Counted from the stretch's first letter, positions 28,135-37,855 are shown. The stretch: DNA of 64,000 nt from Shewanella gaetbuli (GCF_023284065.1 NZ_JAKIKP010000014.1:36884-100883), one strand, 5' to 3'. Notes: a model not told the origin generated them from the letters alone. Numbers and translations: made by a program.

Positions 28135-28152
28135 TGTAAACATTTTTATACA
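28135..28152 (-). promoter_or_regulatory. TyrR box upstream of fahA
   Basis: The sequence TGTAAACATTTTTATACA matches the TyrR consensus TGTAAA-N6-TTTACA in 11 of 12 defined positions. It lies 145 bp before the fahA start and just downstream of the tyrR gene. It suggests that TyrR controls fahA. Strand is nominal because the site is near palindromic. Confidence 0.7.
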
Positions 28153-28159
28153 GCTAAAA

Positions 28160-28193
28160 CTAAGGCTTGAAAACATTGATTTTCAAGCCTTAG
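28160..28193 (-). terminator. Terminator of tyrR
   Basis: A 14-bp perfect stem CTAAGGCTTGAAAA / TTTTCAAGCCTTAG with a 6-nt loop is followed on the minus strand by TTTTAG. It lies 45 bp beyond the tyrR stop. Confidence 0.85.
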
Positions 28194-28238
28194 ATTGTTC
28201 AAATTGCCAACAAGTACATGGCATTAAAACGTTACAGC

Positions 28239-29795
28239 TTAATCATTACCCGGTTTAACCCGCTTTTTAGCAATGCCATATTCACGTAACTTGTTGGCAA
28301 TGGCGGTATGAGATACCCCCAATTTTTTAGCCAGTTGCCGAGTACTAGGATAAGCAGGATATAAGCGGCGTAACAAGTTTGCTTCGTAATCTTTCATGGC
28401 TTCATCTAACGTACCTTCAAACTCTTCATCAAAGTAGCCAAAGCCTTCAGCATAAGATGGCAGTTTTAACTGTTCGACGGTTAACTCTGCCGAGCCATCC
28501 CACATAGAAACCGCTCTGAAAATGGCATTTTTTAACTGTCTAACGTTACCAGGCCATGCATAGGTAAATAAGTAATCACGACAAGAGGCTGAGATACGTC
28601 TAAGCGGGCTAGAAAGTTGTTGGCTGAAATGCTCTAAAAACATCTCGGTGAGTGGAATAACGTCTACTTTGCGTTCTCGTAACGCAGGCATATGGTAACT
28701 GAGTACATGAATTCGGTAATACAAGTCTTCCCTAAACTCACCCGCCTGACAAAGTTCTGCTAAATTCTTTTGCGTGGAGCAAATAATCCGAATATCCGCT
28801 TTGACTTCTTCATCCCCACCCATGCGTCTAAAGGCGCCGTCTTGCAATAAACGCAACAGCTTAACCTGAGCCGCTTTAGACATTTCGGCAATTTCATCTA
28901 AAAAGATGGTACCGCCTTTAGCTTCTTCAACAAACCCTCTTTTGACCACTTGGCCATTGCTAACAAAACCAAATAGCTCTTCTTCAGCTACACTGTCTGG
29001 CAATGCGGCACAGTTAATCGCAATAAACGGATGCTCACGACGCATGCTGGCATCATGACTAGCACGAGCCATAAGCTCTTTTCCGGTTCCCGTTTCGCCA
29101 GTAATTAATAAAGGTGCGTCAAGTTGCGCCATACGCTTAGCTTGCTTGAGCACTTCTTTCATTTTATCACTTACGGCTAATACGTTATCAAAACCCGTTG
29201 TTTGATTTTGTAATGCGTTGAATTGCTTACCCACTCTAGCAGGTGATTTTAAAGACACTACCGCACCTGCCAGAATGGTTTTATCATTATCATCGGGTAG
29301 ATAAATTGGCAGCATTTCTGCTAAATAGTCATTGGAGTTAATGGTGACCCTAGAAGCAATAGCAGGTACATCAGGTTCACTTAACCATCTGGCAAAGTTA
29401 AAACCGTGCACCCAATGATTAAGCGACTCATCAATGACTTCATGCTCATGCATATTTAAAGTCAACAAAGCTGATTCGTTAACCACTCTTATTCTACCTT
29501 TAGAATCAAGCGAGAAAACCGAGTCGGGTAAGGTTTTCAATAGTGTTTTAAGCGCGTAATGTTCTTGCTCAGATGGCATAAAGGATACGGTTCTAACGTC
29601 ATGAACACTTTCTACTTTTCGAATTAATGGCATTAATTCGCGTAATAGCTCGAAGTTAATTTCAGCAAATTGTAAATACAAAAAGCCTCTGTTACTGGCA
29701 TCGATGGCCATTAAGTTAATGCCATATTGTTCTAGTACAACAAGAATATCTTTCGCGAGGCCGACGCGATCATTACAACTCACTTCCAAACGCAT
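28239..29795 (-). CDS. tyrR: Aromatic amino acid regulator TyrR
   Basis: Controls aromatic amino-acid metabolism in response to tyrosine and phenylalanine. The 518-aa protein has an ACT domain at 1-70, a PAS domain at about 80-190, an AAA+ ATPase core with Walker A GETGTGKE and Walker B GGTIFLDEIAEM, and a C-terminal helix-turn-helix (TRQLAKKLGVSHTAIANKLREYGI). The GAFTGA loop needed for sigma-54 contact is replaced by EELFGFVSNGQ, as expected for TyrR, which works with sigma-70. It lies between the phhAB and fahA-maiA genes it probably regulates. Confidence 0.96.
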   Translation of the reverse strand: MRLEVSCNDRVGLAKDILVVLEQYGINLMAIDASNRGFLYLQFAEINFELLRELMPLIRKVESVHDVRTVSFMPSEQEHYALKTLLKTLPDSVFSLDSKGRIRVVNESALLTLNMHEHEVIDESLNHWVHGFNFARWLSEPDVPAIASRVTINSNDYLAEMLPIYLPDDNDKTILAGAVVSLKSPARVGKQFNALQNQTTGFDNVLAVSDKMKEVLKQAKRMAQLDAPLLITGETGTGKELMARASHDASMRREHPFIAINCAALPDSVAEEELFGFVSNGQVVKRGFVEEAKGGTIFLDEIAEMSKAAQVKLLRLLQDGAFRRMGGDEEVKADIRIICSTQKNLAELCQAGEFREDLYYRIHVLSYHMPALRERKVDVIPLTEMFLEHFSQQLSSPLRRISASCRDYLFTYAWPGNVRQLKNAIFRAVSMWDGSAELTVEQLKLPSYAEGFGYFDEEFEGTLDEAMKDYEANLLRRLYPAYPSTRQLAKKLGVSHTAIANKLREYGIAKKRVKPGND

Positions 29796-29904
29796 AATGC
29801 TTTTATTCCCTATTTATTCATTTTATTTTGGAAACTGCGCATACGGTAGTGTGTTATCAGCTCGGTGGCAAGTGAAGTTTACAGATGAATTGTAACAAAT
29901 GAAA

Positions 29905-29942
29905 TATATCAGCACATTACGTTTACGTAACATGCTGATATA
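29905..29942 (-). terminator. Large hairpin downstream of phhB
   Basis: Outer arms TATATCAGCA and TGCTGATATA (10 bp perfect) enclose an inner palindrome TTACGT-TT-ACGTAA. The minus-strand reading then enters ATATTTCATTTG. It lies 14 bp past the phhB stop and probably ends the phhA-phhB transcript. Confidence 0.7.
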
Positions 29943-29955
29943 GAATATGTTGTTA

Positions 29956-30294
29956 TTAATCTAACAACTGGTCGGTCTTGGCTGCCATAATGAAGTCATT
30001 TTTATGCAGCCCTTTTATAGAATGTGACCACCAAGTGACTGTGACTTTGCCCCATTCAGTTAATATTCCAGGGTGATGGAACTCTTCTTCAGCCAAGTCG
30101 GCTAATTTATTGGTGAATGCCATCGCTAATTTGAAGTTTTTAAATTTATACACTCTTTCTAACTGCATAATGCCATCACGCACCTCAACGCCCCAGTCAG
30201 GGATCATGCGGATTAGTTCAGCTAATTCAGCCTCGGTGACTTTGGGTGCATCAGCTTGACAAGCTTCACATTTCATTTCAGATAGTGTTGTCAT
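29956..30294 (-). CDS. phhB: Pterin-4a-carbinolamine dehydratase
   Basis: Regenerates tetrahydrobiopterin-type cofactor by dehydrating the 4a-carbinolamine released by phenylalanine hydroxylase. The 112-aa protein has the catalytic [21 protein letters not shown] block with the paired histidines, followed by [15 protein letters not shown]. An N-terminal CEACQAD segment with two cysteines is common in bacterial versions. It lies directly downstream of phhA, so the two form a functional operon. Confidence 0.95.
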   Translation of the reverse strand: MTTLSEMKCEACQADAPKVTEAELAELIRMIPDWGVEVRDGIMQLERVYKFKNFKLAMAFTNKLADLAEEEFHHPGILTEWGKVTVTWWSHSIKGLHKNDFIMAAKTDQLLD

Positions 30295-30383
30295 TAAAAC
30301 TCCTAAACTTTAATAATTATCCAGACTCCACCATTCACTGGCAGAAACTTTAATTCTATTGCTCTATTTTTTTGTTGTTAAGG

Positions 30384-31184
30384 TTATTTACTTTTTGCGG
30401 CGAACTTAGGCTGAAACATGCCTAAGCTTTTTGCCTTTTGAACTTGCGCCATAATATCCATTTTGGCTACTTCATTTAAAAAATCAATATGTTCAATAAC
30501 ATAGTAAATGGGTTGCATAATATCAATACGATATGGGGTACGAAGCACGTCCAGTAAATCGAACGGCTTCCGTTCTGGCTCTGAGCTTAAAGCATATAAG
30601 GTTTCACCCGGTGAACTTAATATACCGCCGCCATATATGTTCAAATCCCCCTTTTTACTCTGCATCAAACCAAACTCTACTGTAAACCAATACAGTCTAG
30701 CTAAAAACACTCTATCTTCTTTACTTGCCGCTAAACCTAACTGACCATAAAGGTGTGAAAAATTAGCAAAGGCAGGATTGGTTAATAATGGGCAATGGCC
30801 AAAAACCTCATGAAATATGTCTGGCTCTTGAAGATAGTCAAACTCGTCTTTAGTTCGAATAAAAGTCGCCACAGGAAACTGTTTTGTGGCTAATAATTCG
30901 AAAAACTTTCCAAAAGAAATTAACGCAGGAACAGCCGCTGTTTTCCAACCGGTCGTCTGGGTTAATACTCTATCCAAATCAGGGAGCTGAGGAATACGAT
31001 CAACAGACATGTTTAACGCATCGATACCTTGCAAGTAAGCATCACAGGCTTTTCCCGGCAAATTGGAGATCTGACGTTGATAGAGTTGCTGCCACAACGC
31101 ATGTTCATGCTCAGAGTAATTAATATACCCTTGGCTATCAGGTTGATGAGAAATATATTTTGTTGCTGCGTTCATAAGTTCCAC
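30384..31184 (-). CDS. phhA: Phenylalanine 4-monooxygenase
   Basis: Non-haem iron, pterin-dependent enzyme that converts phenylalanine to tyrosine. The 266-aa monodomain bacterial form has the iron ligands in EVFGHCPLL (two histidines) and FTVEFGLM (glutamate). There is no N-terminal regulatory ACT domain, as is normal in bacteria. It is 89 bp upstream of phhB. Upstream, TGTAAA at 31278-31283 is only half of a TyrR box, so regulation by TyrR is plausible but not shown. Confidence 0.96.
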   Translation of the reverse strand: MELMNAATKYISHQPDSQGYINYSEHEHALWQQLYQRQISNLPGKACDAYLQGIDALNMSVDRIPQLPDLDRVLTQTTGWKTAAVPALISFGKFFELLATKQFPVATFIRTKDEFDYLQEPDIFHEVFGHCPLLTNPAFANFSHLYGQLGLAASKEDRVFLARLYWFTVEFGLMQSKKGDLNIYGGGILSSPGETLYALSSEPERKPFDLLDVLRTPYRIDIMQPIYYVIEHIDFLNEVAKMDIMAQVQKAKSLGMFQPKFAAKSK

Positions 31185-31475
31185 TTTACGTCAACTTCAT
31201 TACCTTCATATTGTGCTAACTATTACGTTTTGTTAACTCCCTAGCAGTTTATAGTTGTGCAGTACAAGTGATAATTTTGTAAACAATTAAATACGCAAAA
31301 ACGGCTTACAGCAATATTATTCATAATATCAGCAACTTAATTTGGACATCTTTTGTGACAACAACATAAATATGAATGATTTGCATGATAATAAAACGAT
31401 TTCTGATAGTATTTTAGACGTGGTGAATTACAATGGGTTAATTCTTATTTTTATTGTTTTGATTAGGACGAAGAC

Positions 31476-32495
31476 ATGGCAATTTTAGTCACAGGTGGCG
31501 CAGGATATATAGGGACTCACACGGTAGTAGAGTTATTAGCGATTAATGAACAAGTGATTATTATTGATAACTTATCTAATTCAAGTGTTGAAGCGCTCAA
31601 GCGAGTGGAAAACATTAGTCAAAAGCAAGTCACTTTTTATCAAGGTGATATTTTAAATAAGCCTTTATTACAGAAAATTTTCCAAGACCATGATATTGAA
31701 TCGGTCATTCATTTTGCTGGACTCAAAGCGGTGGGAGAGTCAGTCGCTAAGCCGTTAAAATACTACGAAAACAACGTCACGGGTACGATAGTGTTATGTC
31801 AGGTTATGGCTGAAAATAACGTCAAAAACTTGGTATTCAGTTCATCAGCAACGGTTTATGGCGACCCAGCCAGCTTACCTATTAAAGAAGATTTCCCTAC
31901 TGGTGCAACTAACCCTTACGGTCAATCTAAATTAATGGTTGAGCACATATTAGCTGACTTACATCATTCAGATAATAGCTGGAATATCGCTCGCTTACGT
32001 TACTTTAATCCTGTAGGCGCTCATGATTCTGGTTTGATAGGTGAAGATCCTAACGACATCCCTAACAACCTTATGCCATTTATTTCTCAGGTTGCGGTAG
32101 GTAAACGTGAAAAGCTGAATGTTTTTGGTGGTGATTACAACACCCATGATGGCACAGGTGTTCGTGACTATATTCATGTTGTTGATTTAGCTATTGGTCA
32201 CTTAAAAGCATTAGATAAATTGAAAACCCAGCCTGGATTAGTGACTTATAACTTAGGTACAGGTGTAGGCTACAGTGTTTTGGACATGCTAAAAGCCTTC
32301 GAGTCAGCCTGTAAAAAACCATTACCTTATGATATTGTCGCCCGTCGACCAGGTGATATTGACGCTTGTTATGCTGATCCAATTTTGGCAGCAACTGAAC
32401 TTGAATGGCAAGCCACTCATACCCTTGAAGATATGGTACAAAGTAGTTGGAAGTGGCAATCAAATAACCCAGATGGTTATCGAACAATTAAATAA
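31476..32495 (+). CDS. galE: UDP-glucose 4-epimerase
   Basis: Interconverts UDP-glucose and UDP-galactose with bound NAD. The 339-aa protein starts with the Rossmann motif [17 protein letters not shown], has the catalytic Ser in [10 protein letters not shown] and the Tyr-x3-Lys pair in [11 protein letters not shown], and the C-terminal [12 protein letters not shown]. It is complete and of usual length. It may serve polysaccharide synthesis or galactose use; no gal operon is attached. Confidence 0.96.
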   Translation: MAILVTGGAGYIGTHTVVELLAINEQVIIIDNLSNSSVEALKRVENISQKQVTFYQGDILNKPLLQKIFQDHDIESVIHFAGLKAVGESVAKPLKYYENNVTGTIVLCQVMAENNVKNLVFSSSATVYGDPASLPIKEDFPTGATNPYGQSKLMVEHILADLHHSDNSWNIARLRYFNPVGAHDSGLIGEDPNDIPNNLMPFISQVAVGKREKLNVFGGDYNTHDGTGVRDYIHVVDLAIGHLKALDKLKTQPGLVTYNLGTGVGYSVLDMLKAFESACKKPLPYDIVARRPGDIDACYADPILAATELEWQATHTLEDMVQSSWKWQSNNPDGYRTIK

Positions 32496-32524
32496 AATGT
32501 ATTAGTAGTAGCAGTGAGAATACA

Positions 32525-33007
32525 ATGACCCAAGGTATCAACCAAAGCCGCCGTAATTTATTTAGCCGCAGAAAAACCAATGTACTAAGGCCTCCTTGGG
32601 TCAAACAAGATATTGAGTTCACAGACATTTGTACGCGGTGCGATAAGTGCATACAAGTGTGCGAAACTCATATCATCAAACGAGGTGATGGTGGCTTTCC
32701 TGAAGTTGATTTTTCAATCGATGAATGTACCTTTTGTCAAAAATGCAGCGATATCTGCCCTGAGCCCGTTTTTGACAAAGCTCAAGATACCCCTTGGCAA
32801 GTCAAAGCAAACATCAAAGACAACTGTTTAACTCATAACGGTATATGGTGCCAAAGCTGTAAAGATGCTTGTGACCCCAGAGCTATCACGTTTACCATGG
32901 CAGTTGGCCAAGTCCCAAAACCTCAAATAGACATCAATAGCTGCACAGGATGTGGAGCTTGTGTATCACCCTGCCCTAATGATGCCATCGGTATGGCGGC
33001 AAATTAA
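32525..33007 (+). CDS. napF: Ferredoxin-type protein NapF
   Basis: Cytoplasmic [4Fe-4S] protein that assists maturation of periplasmic nitrate reductase NapA. The 160-aa sequence has four cysteine clusters: CTRCDKCIQVC, CTFCQKCSDIC, a modified CQSCKDACDP and CTGCGACVSPC. This pattern is typical of NapF. It lies 29 bp after galE with no other nap gene nearby, so it is an orphan copy relative to any nap operon. Confidence 0.9.
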   Translation: MTQGINQSRRNLFSRRKTNVLRPPWVKQDIEFTDICTRCDKCIQVCETHIIKRGDGGFPEVDFSIDECTFCQKCSDICPEPVFDKAQDTPWQVKANIKDNCLTHNGIWCQSCKDACDPRAITFTMAVGQVPKPQIDINSCTGCGACVSPCPNDAIGMAAN

Positions 33008-33119
33008 TCGACTGATAACTCTGACTGTCGCTTTTAATTTACAACGTCAGAGAAATGCTTATATTGAACATCTAATACCTGATAACAACACAACAAAAAA
33101 TAATAAGAGTTAACACATC

Positions 33120-33470
33120 ATGTTTAATCCCAAAAAAGAAAATGCACAACTTAGCTTCATTGCGCAAGGTTGCGAGCTCACGGGTCAGTTTAATTTTAAC
33201 GGCGACGTTATGATCAGCGGCAAGTTACTTGGTGATGTTTCCACTAAAGGTAACGTAATTGTTGAAGCTGGCGGCGAAATCAATGGTGATATTCATTGCA
33301 ATGAAATCAACATAACAGGCTTAGTTAAAGGGACTGTTGAATGTCATAAATTACTCATTTCATCAACAGGGACTTTTGAAGGCGATGCCTACAGTGAAAA
33401 ACTTGAAGTATTAGATGGCGGCCAATTTTTAGGCCAACGTCATAAAGAGAGCAAGCTGTCAGTCGAGTAA
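33120..33470 (+). CDS. Bactofilin
   Basis: Polymer-forming cytoskeletal protein of the bactofilin family (DUF583), used in bacteria as a scaffold for envelope or chromosome-associated processes. The 116-aa protein has the short N-terminal tail followed by right-handed beta-helix repeats (FNFNGDVMISGKLLGDVSTK then GNVIVEAGGEINGDIHC). No membrane-targeting helix is evident. No peptidase or other bactofilin partner lies next to it. The cellular role here is unknown. Confidence 0.92.
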   Translation: MFNPKKENAQLSFIAQGCELTGQFNFNGDVMISGKLLGDVSTKGNVIVEAGGEINGDIHCNEINITGLVKGTVECHKLLISSTGTFEGDAYSEKLEVLDGGQFLGQRHKESKLSVE

Positions 33471-33506
33471 CCTTTAAATCAACCACACAAATGGCATTAA
33501 TAGAGT

Positions 33507-33920
33507 TTAACTGCGAGCACGATTATAACGCTGGCAGTTATCCGCCAAATGGAGCCAATCTGGTTGGTTGTCACAATAAATATGATACTTGGGTGAAACC
33601 CAATTAGGATTATCTAATGTGGCGATCGATAGGGTGATATATTGTGGGTGCTCTGTATGGCGATAACTTATACTGCAACCACATTGTTCACAAAAACCGC
33701 GCCTCACCTGAGTTGAAGAAGAGTATTCACGAGGTTTAGCGGTCATCCATTCAACTTGAGTGACCTTAAAATCCATCCAAGCCATAAAGGCCGCACCTGA
33801 AGACTGCTGACATTGGCGACAATGACAATAATCAGCATCAAATGGCTGTCCTTTAATGTGGTAACGTAGCGCACCACACAAACACCCTCCTTGTAAAGTC
33901 AGCTCGTTAGCATCATCCAT
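33507..33920 (-). CDS. GFA/CENP-V-family zinc protein
   Basis: Member of the family of glutathione-dependent formaldehyde-activating enzyme (Gfa) and CENP-V proteins; the biochemical role of most members is unknown. The zinc-binding cysteines are in GGCLCGALRY, CHCRQCQQSSG and CEQCGCS. The start at 33920 (137 aa) has the ribosome-binding site AAGGAAAG and begins 1 bp after the stop of the upstream gene; a longer frame to 33992 would overlap that gene by 71 bp. It is the third gene of an apparent operon with the DUF2982 and ElyC-like genes. Confidence 0.87.
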   Translation of the reverse strand: MDDANELTLQGGCLCGALRYHIKGQPFDADYCHCRQCQQSSGAAFMAWMDFKVTQVEWMTAKPREYSSSTQVRRGFCEQCGCSISYRHTEHPQYITLSIATLDNPNWVSPKYHIYCDNQPDWLHLADNCQRYNRARS

Positions 33921-33921
33921 G

Positions 33922-34614
33922 TTACTTTCCTTGGTGAGGTTCATGCTCTGACACAAGATATTCAGCTTGCCATTGACGTAGTAATGCCACAATTTCTTCA
34001 GCTGGTCTATCTATCGCGTCATGGGAAATATATAAATGGTAGCCTAAGTTTTCTGCCAAGGTTTCACTGCGCCTGCCAAACATCGCTAATACACCTCGGT
34101 AGCGTTCACCATGGCTAATAAAAGGTTCAAACTCGGCACCTAAGTATTTTTCTAAGCTTTTTAGGTCTTCATCATGGGTTGCAGCTGTCATGAGTAAAGG
34201 ACGTTGCTCTGTTAACAATCCGGTTGCCAATCTTGGTGATATAGCATCTAAAACCGGATTCATTTGCTTTAATTTTAATCCTAAATAAGGTAATTCAATT
34301 AACGCCATATTTTGGGTCACTCGAGCGTTATCAATACGTACAATATTATCCCAAGACACCTTGTACTGACCTCTTCTGTGAAAGTAACATAATCCCTCAG
34401 AGGTTAATTTTAGGCTAATACTAGGTTCATTTAACTTTGCTATACCAAGTAACAAACTCACCAGTGCAAAGCCGAACATCACCAATGAAAATGCAAACAA
34501 ATGGCTAAACTTAATAAACAGTAACAGGCTTAACAGTAAGCCCGCAGCCCCTAAAGTGGTTAAGGTCGCTGCGTTTCGCTTGGTTTGTGGTTCTATGGTG
34601 ACGACGTTAGTCAA
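33922..34614 (-). CDS. DUF2982 membrane protein
   Basis: Conserved in Shewanella and relatives, function unknown. The 230-aa protein has two hydrophobic segments at about residues 17-33 and 39-58, followed by a soluble cytoplasmic domain (LTSEGLCYFHRRGQYKVSWDN onward) resembling a PH-like fold. It overlaps the ElyC-like gene upstream by 8 bp and precedes the GFA-family gene by 1 bp, so all three are probably co-translated. Confidence 0.8.
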   Translation of the reverse strand: MTNVVTIEPQTKRNAATLTTLGAAGLLLSLLLFIKFSHLFAFSLVMFGFALVSLLLGIAKLNEPSISLKLTSEGLCYFHRRGQYKVSWDNIVRIDNARVTQNMALIELPYLGLKLKQMNPVLDAISPRLATGLLTEQRPLLMTAATHDEDLKSLEKYLGAEFEPFISHGERYRGVLAMFGRRSETLAENLGYHLYISHDAIDRPAEEIVALLRQWQAEYLVSEHEPHQGK

Positions 34615-35410
34615 TGTCTTGATCCTTAATCAGCGGAAGTTGGTTTACCATTTGATCTGCCGAAATCCCTTTAAAGGTAATCCATAATCGACCTACATAT
34701 TCATGAATGCTTTTTTGCGACGTTAATAAATAGTCTGCATCTAAACGCCACCACAAACCTTTTTTAGCATTAAAGTCAGTGGGAGCAGCTTGAGGTGCCA
34801 TCCCTAAAGATTCAAATATAAGCATCGCACGAGGCATATGAGTTGCTGAGGTCACTAATCTAAAGGGATGTTGCCCAATTTCGCGGTATAAATACATGGC
34901 TTCTTCAATGGTATCTTTGGCGTGAGGAAAAGTAATAATTTGCTGAGGGCTAACCCCAAGCTCAATAGCCGCCGCTTTCATTACGGTGGCATGATCAGTT
35001 TGCATATAACCACCACTCCACCCACTCACAACAAGTTGACAGTGTTGCCCTAACGATAATTGCCTTACCCCTTCTGTTAATCTTGCCAAAGCCGTACTGC
35101 TAAGTTGCTGTGTGGCCGTTAACCCTTGCTTGTCAGAGTGACCTGAACCTAAAACCATAACAGTACAAGGTTGTTGAATAGCGGAGTAATTAACCGGATA
35201 CTGCGATTCTAAATTATTTGCTAAAAAATAGCTTACTGAAGACTGGCTTAATAAAATAAGTACCGCACAGGCGCTGGCGAAACAAATTTTAGCCAGTGCA
35301 GAAAATCGAGTCCTAAACCACGTCAACAATACTACGCTCAGTAATAACAACAAAATGGTCAGTGGTATCGGCATAAAGAGTTGAGAAACCAGTTTTTTAA
35401 CCCAAAACAT
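34607..35410 (-). CDS. ElyC/SanA/YdcF-family envelope protein
   Basis: DUF218-domain inner-membrane protein similar to ElyC, which in Escherichia coli affects envelope biogenesis through undecaprenyl-phosphate metabolism. The start MFWVKKLVSQLFMPIPL aligns with the ElyC N-terminus and is 9 bp after AGGA, so 35410 is preferred over the frame's earlier ATG at 35455. Two membrane segments lie in the first 70 residues; the DUF218 domain follows with VMVLGSGHSDKQ, LVVSGWSGG, and LVTSATHMPRAMLIFE. It is the first gene of the three-gene unit. Confidence 0.87.
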   Translation of the reverse strand: MFWVKKLVSQLFMPIPLTILLLLLSVVLLTWFRTRFSALAKICFASACAVLILLSQSSVSYFLANNLESQYPVNYSAIQQPCTVMVLGSGHSDKQGLTATQQLSSTALARLTEGVRQLSLGQHCQLVVSGWSGGYMQTDHATVMKAAAIELGVSPQQIITFPHAKDTIEEAMYLYREIGQHPFRLVTSATHMPRAMLIFESLGMAPQAAPTDFNAKKGLWWRLDADYLLTSQKSIHEYVGRLWITFKGISADQMVNQLPLIKDQDID

Positions 35411-35545
35411 GTTTAGCATTCCTAATGAAACCTGAGCCGAATAAAAATAGTTCAACTAACGGCCTACAATGGCAGTATTGTACCTACAGGATGAGGATGT
35501 TACGAGGCTAATTTTGGCTGTTTGTATTTGATATGGCGCAGATAA

Positions 35546-35575
35546 CAAAAAAGGTTATTGAATCATCAATAACCT
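35546..35575 (-). terminator. Terminator of the ROK kinase gene
   Basis: A 10-bp perfect stem AGGTTATTGA / TCAATAACCT with a 4-nt loop runs into a T tract on the minus strand. It lies 45 bp past the kinase stop. Confidence 0.85.
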
Positions 35576-35619
35576 CTTTTAGTCGCATTAAATACTGTTA
35601 GCTTAGAGCAAGTACTTGA

Positions 35620-36516
35620 TTATTTTCCCCAAAGCCATGCGGCACCGCGTACACCTGAAGATGCACCAAATAAATTTTTAACGACTTTGGTTCCACACTC
35701 ACGCCCAACCACATATTTAGGTAACACTTTAGGCAGTTCGGTATAAATTGCCTCAATGTTAGAAACCCCACCACCCAGTACAATAATGTCAGGGTCCATC
35801 ATGTTGATCACATGTGCCAATGAACGGGCTAAACGGTCAATAAAACGCTCGAATGCTTGAGTGGCAGATTCATCACCTTCTGCCATCATTTGGGCAATTT
35901 GAATTCCACTGGTGGCTTCGCCACCCGCCGCGCGGAAGTCGCGCACAAAGCCGGTGCCTGAAATAAAGGTTTCGATACAATCTTTATTGCCACAAAAACA
36001 GTCTGTTGAGTTATGTTCTTCTTCAGTCATCCAAGGTAATGGGTTATGCCCCCATTCGCCGCCAATACCATTACCACCAGCATGAACTCGGCCATTAATA
36101 GCAATGCCTGCCCCACAACCTGTACCAATAATACCGCCAAATACCACACCTTTGCCGGCTGCAGCACCATCAACCGCTTCAGATACTGCAAAGCAGTTGG
36201 CATCATTGGCTACTCTAACTTCACGCTGTAATCTTTCGCCTAAATCTTTATCTAAAGGGTGACCGTTAATCCAAGTTGAATTGGAGTTTTTCACTAAACC
36301 AGTAAAAGGAGAAATCACCCCAGGAATACCAACCCCAACCGAACCGTTTTGTTGCAAAGTTGACTCAGCTTCATTGACTAAGCCAATAATCGCCTCTAAC
36401 GTATCTGGATAATTACGAGGTGTAGGAATTCGTTTACGAAACAGCTCATCACCATTTTCAGCCAACGCCACTAATTCAATTTTGGTACCACCAAGATCGA
36501 CGCCCATACGCATCAT
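35620..36516 (-). CDS. mak: ROK-family sugar kinase, manno(fructo)kinase-like
   Basis: Phosphorylates a hexose (fructose, mannose or glucose) with ATP. The protein starts [17 protein letters not shown] with the phosphate-binding motif, has [20 protein letters not shown], and the ROK zinc motif HNPLPW...[17 protein letters not shown]. It resembles Escherichia coli Mak closely in many of these blocks. The ATG at 36516 is preferred, because the frame's first ATG (36531) contains the ribosome-binding site GGAGAG. It sits close to the beta-glucoside locus and could phosphorylate liberated glucose. Confidence 0.85.
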   Translation of the reverse strand: MMRMGVDLGGTKIELVALAENGDELFRKRIPTPRNYPDTLEAIIGLVNEAESTLQQNGSVGVGIPGVISPFTGLVKNSNSTWINGHPLDKDLGERLQREVRVANDANCFAVSEAVDGAAAGKGVVFGGIIGTGCGAGIAINGRVHAGGNGIGGEWGHNPLPWMTEEEHNSTDCFCGNKDCIETFISGTGFVRDFRAAGGEATSGIQIAQMMAEGDESATQAFERFIDRLARSLAHVINMMDPDIIVLGGGVSNIEAIYTELPKVLPKYVVGRECGTKVVKNLFGASSGVRGAAWLWGK

Positions 36517-36584
36517 AACTTGTCTCTCCATTTTATTATTAATTGGATTCCATACTCGTCTGACAAACTTAGTTTTAGATATGG

Positions 36585-37382
36585 TTAATCGTCAAACCAA
36601 GCCGTTGAAGCAGCAATAAAATACGGATTTAAAATATTTTCTTTTTGGTTGTATCGCAACGGTGTTAACGATGGGTATTCAACAACAACGCCACCAGCAG
36701 CCTCTAAAACAGCTTGAGCCGCTGCAGTATCCCATTCACTGGTTAATCCAAGCCTTGGGTATACATCCGCCTGCCCTTCTGCAACCATACAAAACTTCAG
36801 AGAACTACCCACGCTAAGCATGGTATGTTCGCCAACTTGGGTTAAATAGCTGGCCACGTCGGGGCTAATATGAGAGCGACTGCCTACCACTACGGGGGGA
36901 TTCGCTATCGCTCGATCACTAATATTCAGCTCGGTCACATTGCCATTGTTATCAAGCCACGCCCCTTGACCAACAATACCGCTGTAACACTTATTTAATA
37001 CCGGTGCATGTACCACACCCGCTATGGCTTTACCTTGATGAATCAAGGCAATATTAACCGTAAACTCGCCATTGCGTTTTATAAACTCTTTAGTGCCGTC
37101 AAGTGGGTCAATTAACCAATAGGTTTGCCAATTTTTTCTAGTATTCCAATCGATATCAGCCGCTTCTTCGCTCATTATGGCGATACTTGGAAACCCCTTT
37201 TGAAGTCCCACTACAATGACATTATGGCTAGCTATATCTGCTGCAGTCACAGGGCTGTCATCTTGCTTAACGTCGATATGCAGATCCGACTGAGCATATA
37301 CCGCTAAAATTGCCTCACCGGCTTGCTTCGCTAAAGCGGTTATTTGTTGTAAATCAGTTGCTGAAAAGACCAAACTAGACAA
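36585..37382 (-). CDS. cysQ: 3'(2'),5'-bisphosphate nucleotidase CysQ
   Basis: Mg-dependent phosphatase that removes 3'-phosphate from PAP and related nucleotides produced in sulfate assimilation. The 265-aa protein has the inositol-monophosphatase fold motifs [41 protein letters not shown] and [17 protein letters not shown]. Length fits CysQ. It is upstream of the ROK kinase on the same strand, 68 bp apart. The 300 bp after it toward 37684 show no gene. Confidence 0.93.
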   Translation of the reverse strand: MSSLVFSATDLQQITALAKQAGEAILAVYAQSDLHIDVKQDDSPVTAADIASHNVIVVGLQKGFPSIAIMSEEAADIDWNTRKNWQTYWLIDPLDGTKEFIKRNGEFTVNIALIHQGKAIAGVVHAPVLNKCYSGIVGQGAWLDNNGNVTELNISDRAIANPPVVVGSRSHISPDVASYLTQVGEHTMLSVGSSLKFCMVAEGQADVYPRLGLTSEWDTAAAQAVLEAAGGVVVEYPSLTPLRYNQKENILNPYFIAASTAWFDD

Positions 37383-37684
37383 AGTAAATCCTTAACTAAT
37401 AATCTAAAAGATATTGAAAAAAGAGAGTTAATACCCAAATTCAATCTAGTTAGCCATTATGCCATTGTTCATGCAACTGCTTAATAATTAATTGATTCAA
37501 CATCTATCAAAACAGACTAAGAATAGTAAAAAACGTAATTGTGATATAAAAATCAACTAGGGTTATATCAGTCAGCTAGCTGTTGTTACTTGATACTAAG
37601 CTAAGGATGGCCTCTGGCAAAGTAAACAGTGCATTTATGCATTCGTATTCAACAGGCAACCATAGTGTATTCAATGCATTACTA

Positions 37685-37834
37685 TTATTTGAGCAACTTA
37701 ATATTATCCAGTTGAACCACAACATTTTGTTGATTTCCCCAGCTAGGGAAAAACACTAAAGGAGTATCAACCTGGGTTAAGTCTAATGTAGAACCCGTGT
37801 GCGCAACCAAATCAGATAAGGTAATCACGGTTCA
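37685..37834 (-). pseudogene. C-terminal remnant of a carbohydrate-active protein
   Basis: A 48-codon open frame without a start codon ends in TAA at 37685 and is cut upstream by TGA at 37832-37834. Its translation, including TLDLTQVDTPLVFFPSWG then VVVQLDNIKLLK, reads like the last strands of a beta-sandwich carbohydrate-binding or ExoP_C-type domain, similar in pattern to the C-terminus of the adjacent GH3 (DFGKIVIPFWLATDAKVSVS). It is read on the same strand as that GH3 and lies past its hairpin. I interpret it as the stump of a deleted CAZyme gene. Confidence 0.6.
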
Positions 37835-37855
37835 GCACAATGTTAAGGTGTAGTA

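Noticed and set aside
31278..31295. Possible TyrR box before phhA (TGTAAACAATTAAATACG)
   Set aside because: Only the left half-site matches; three of six positions of the right half fail.
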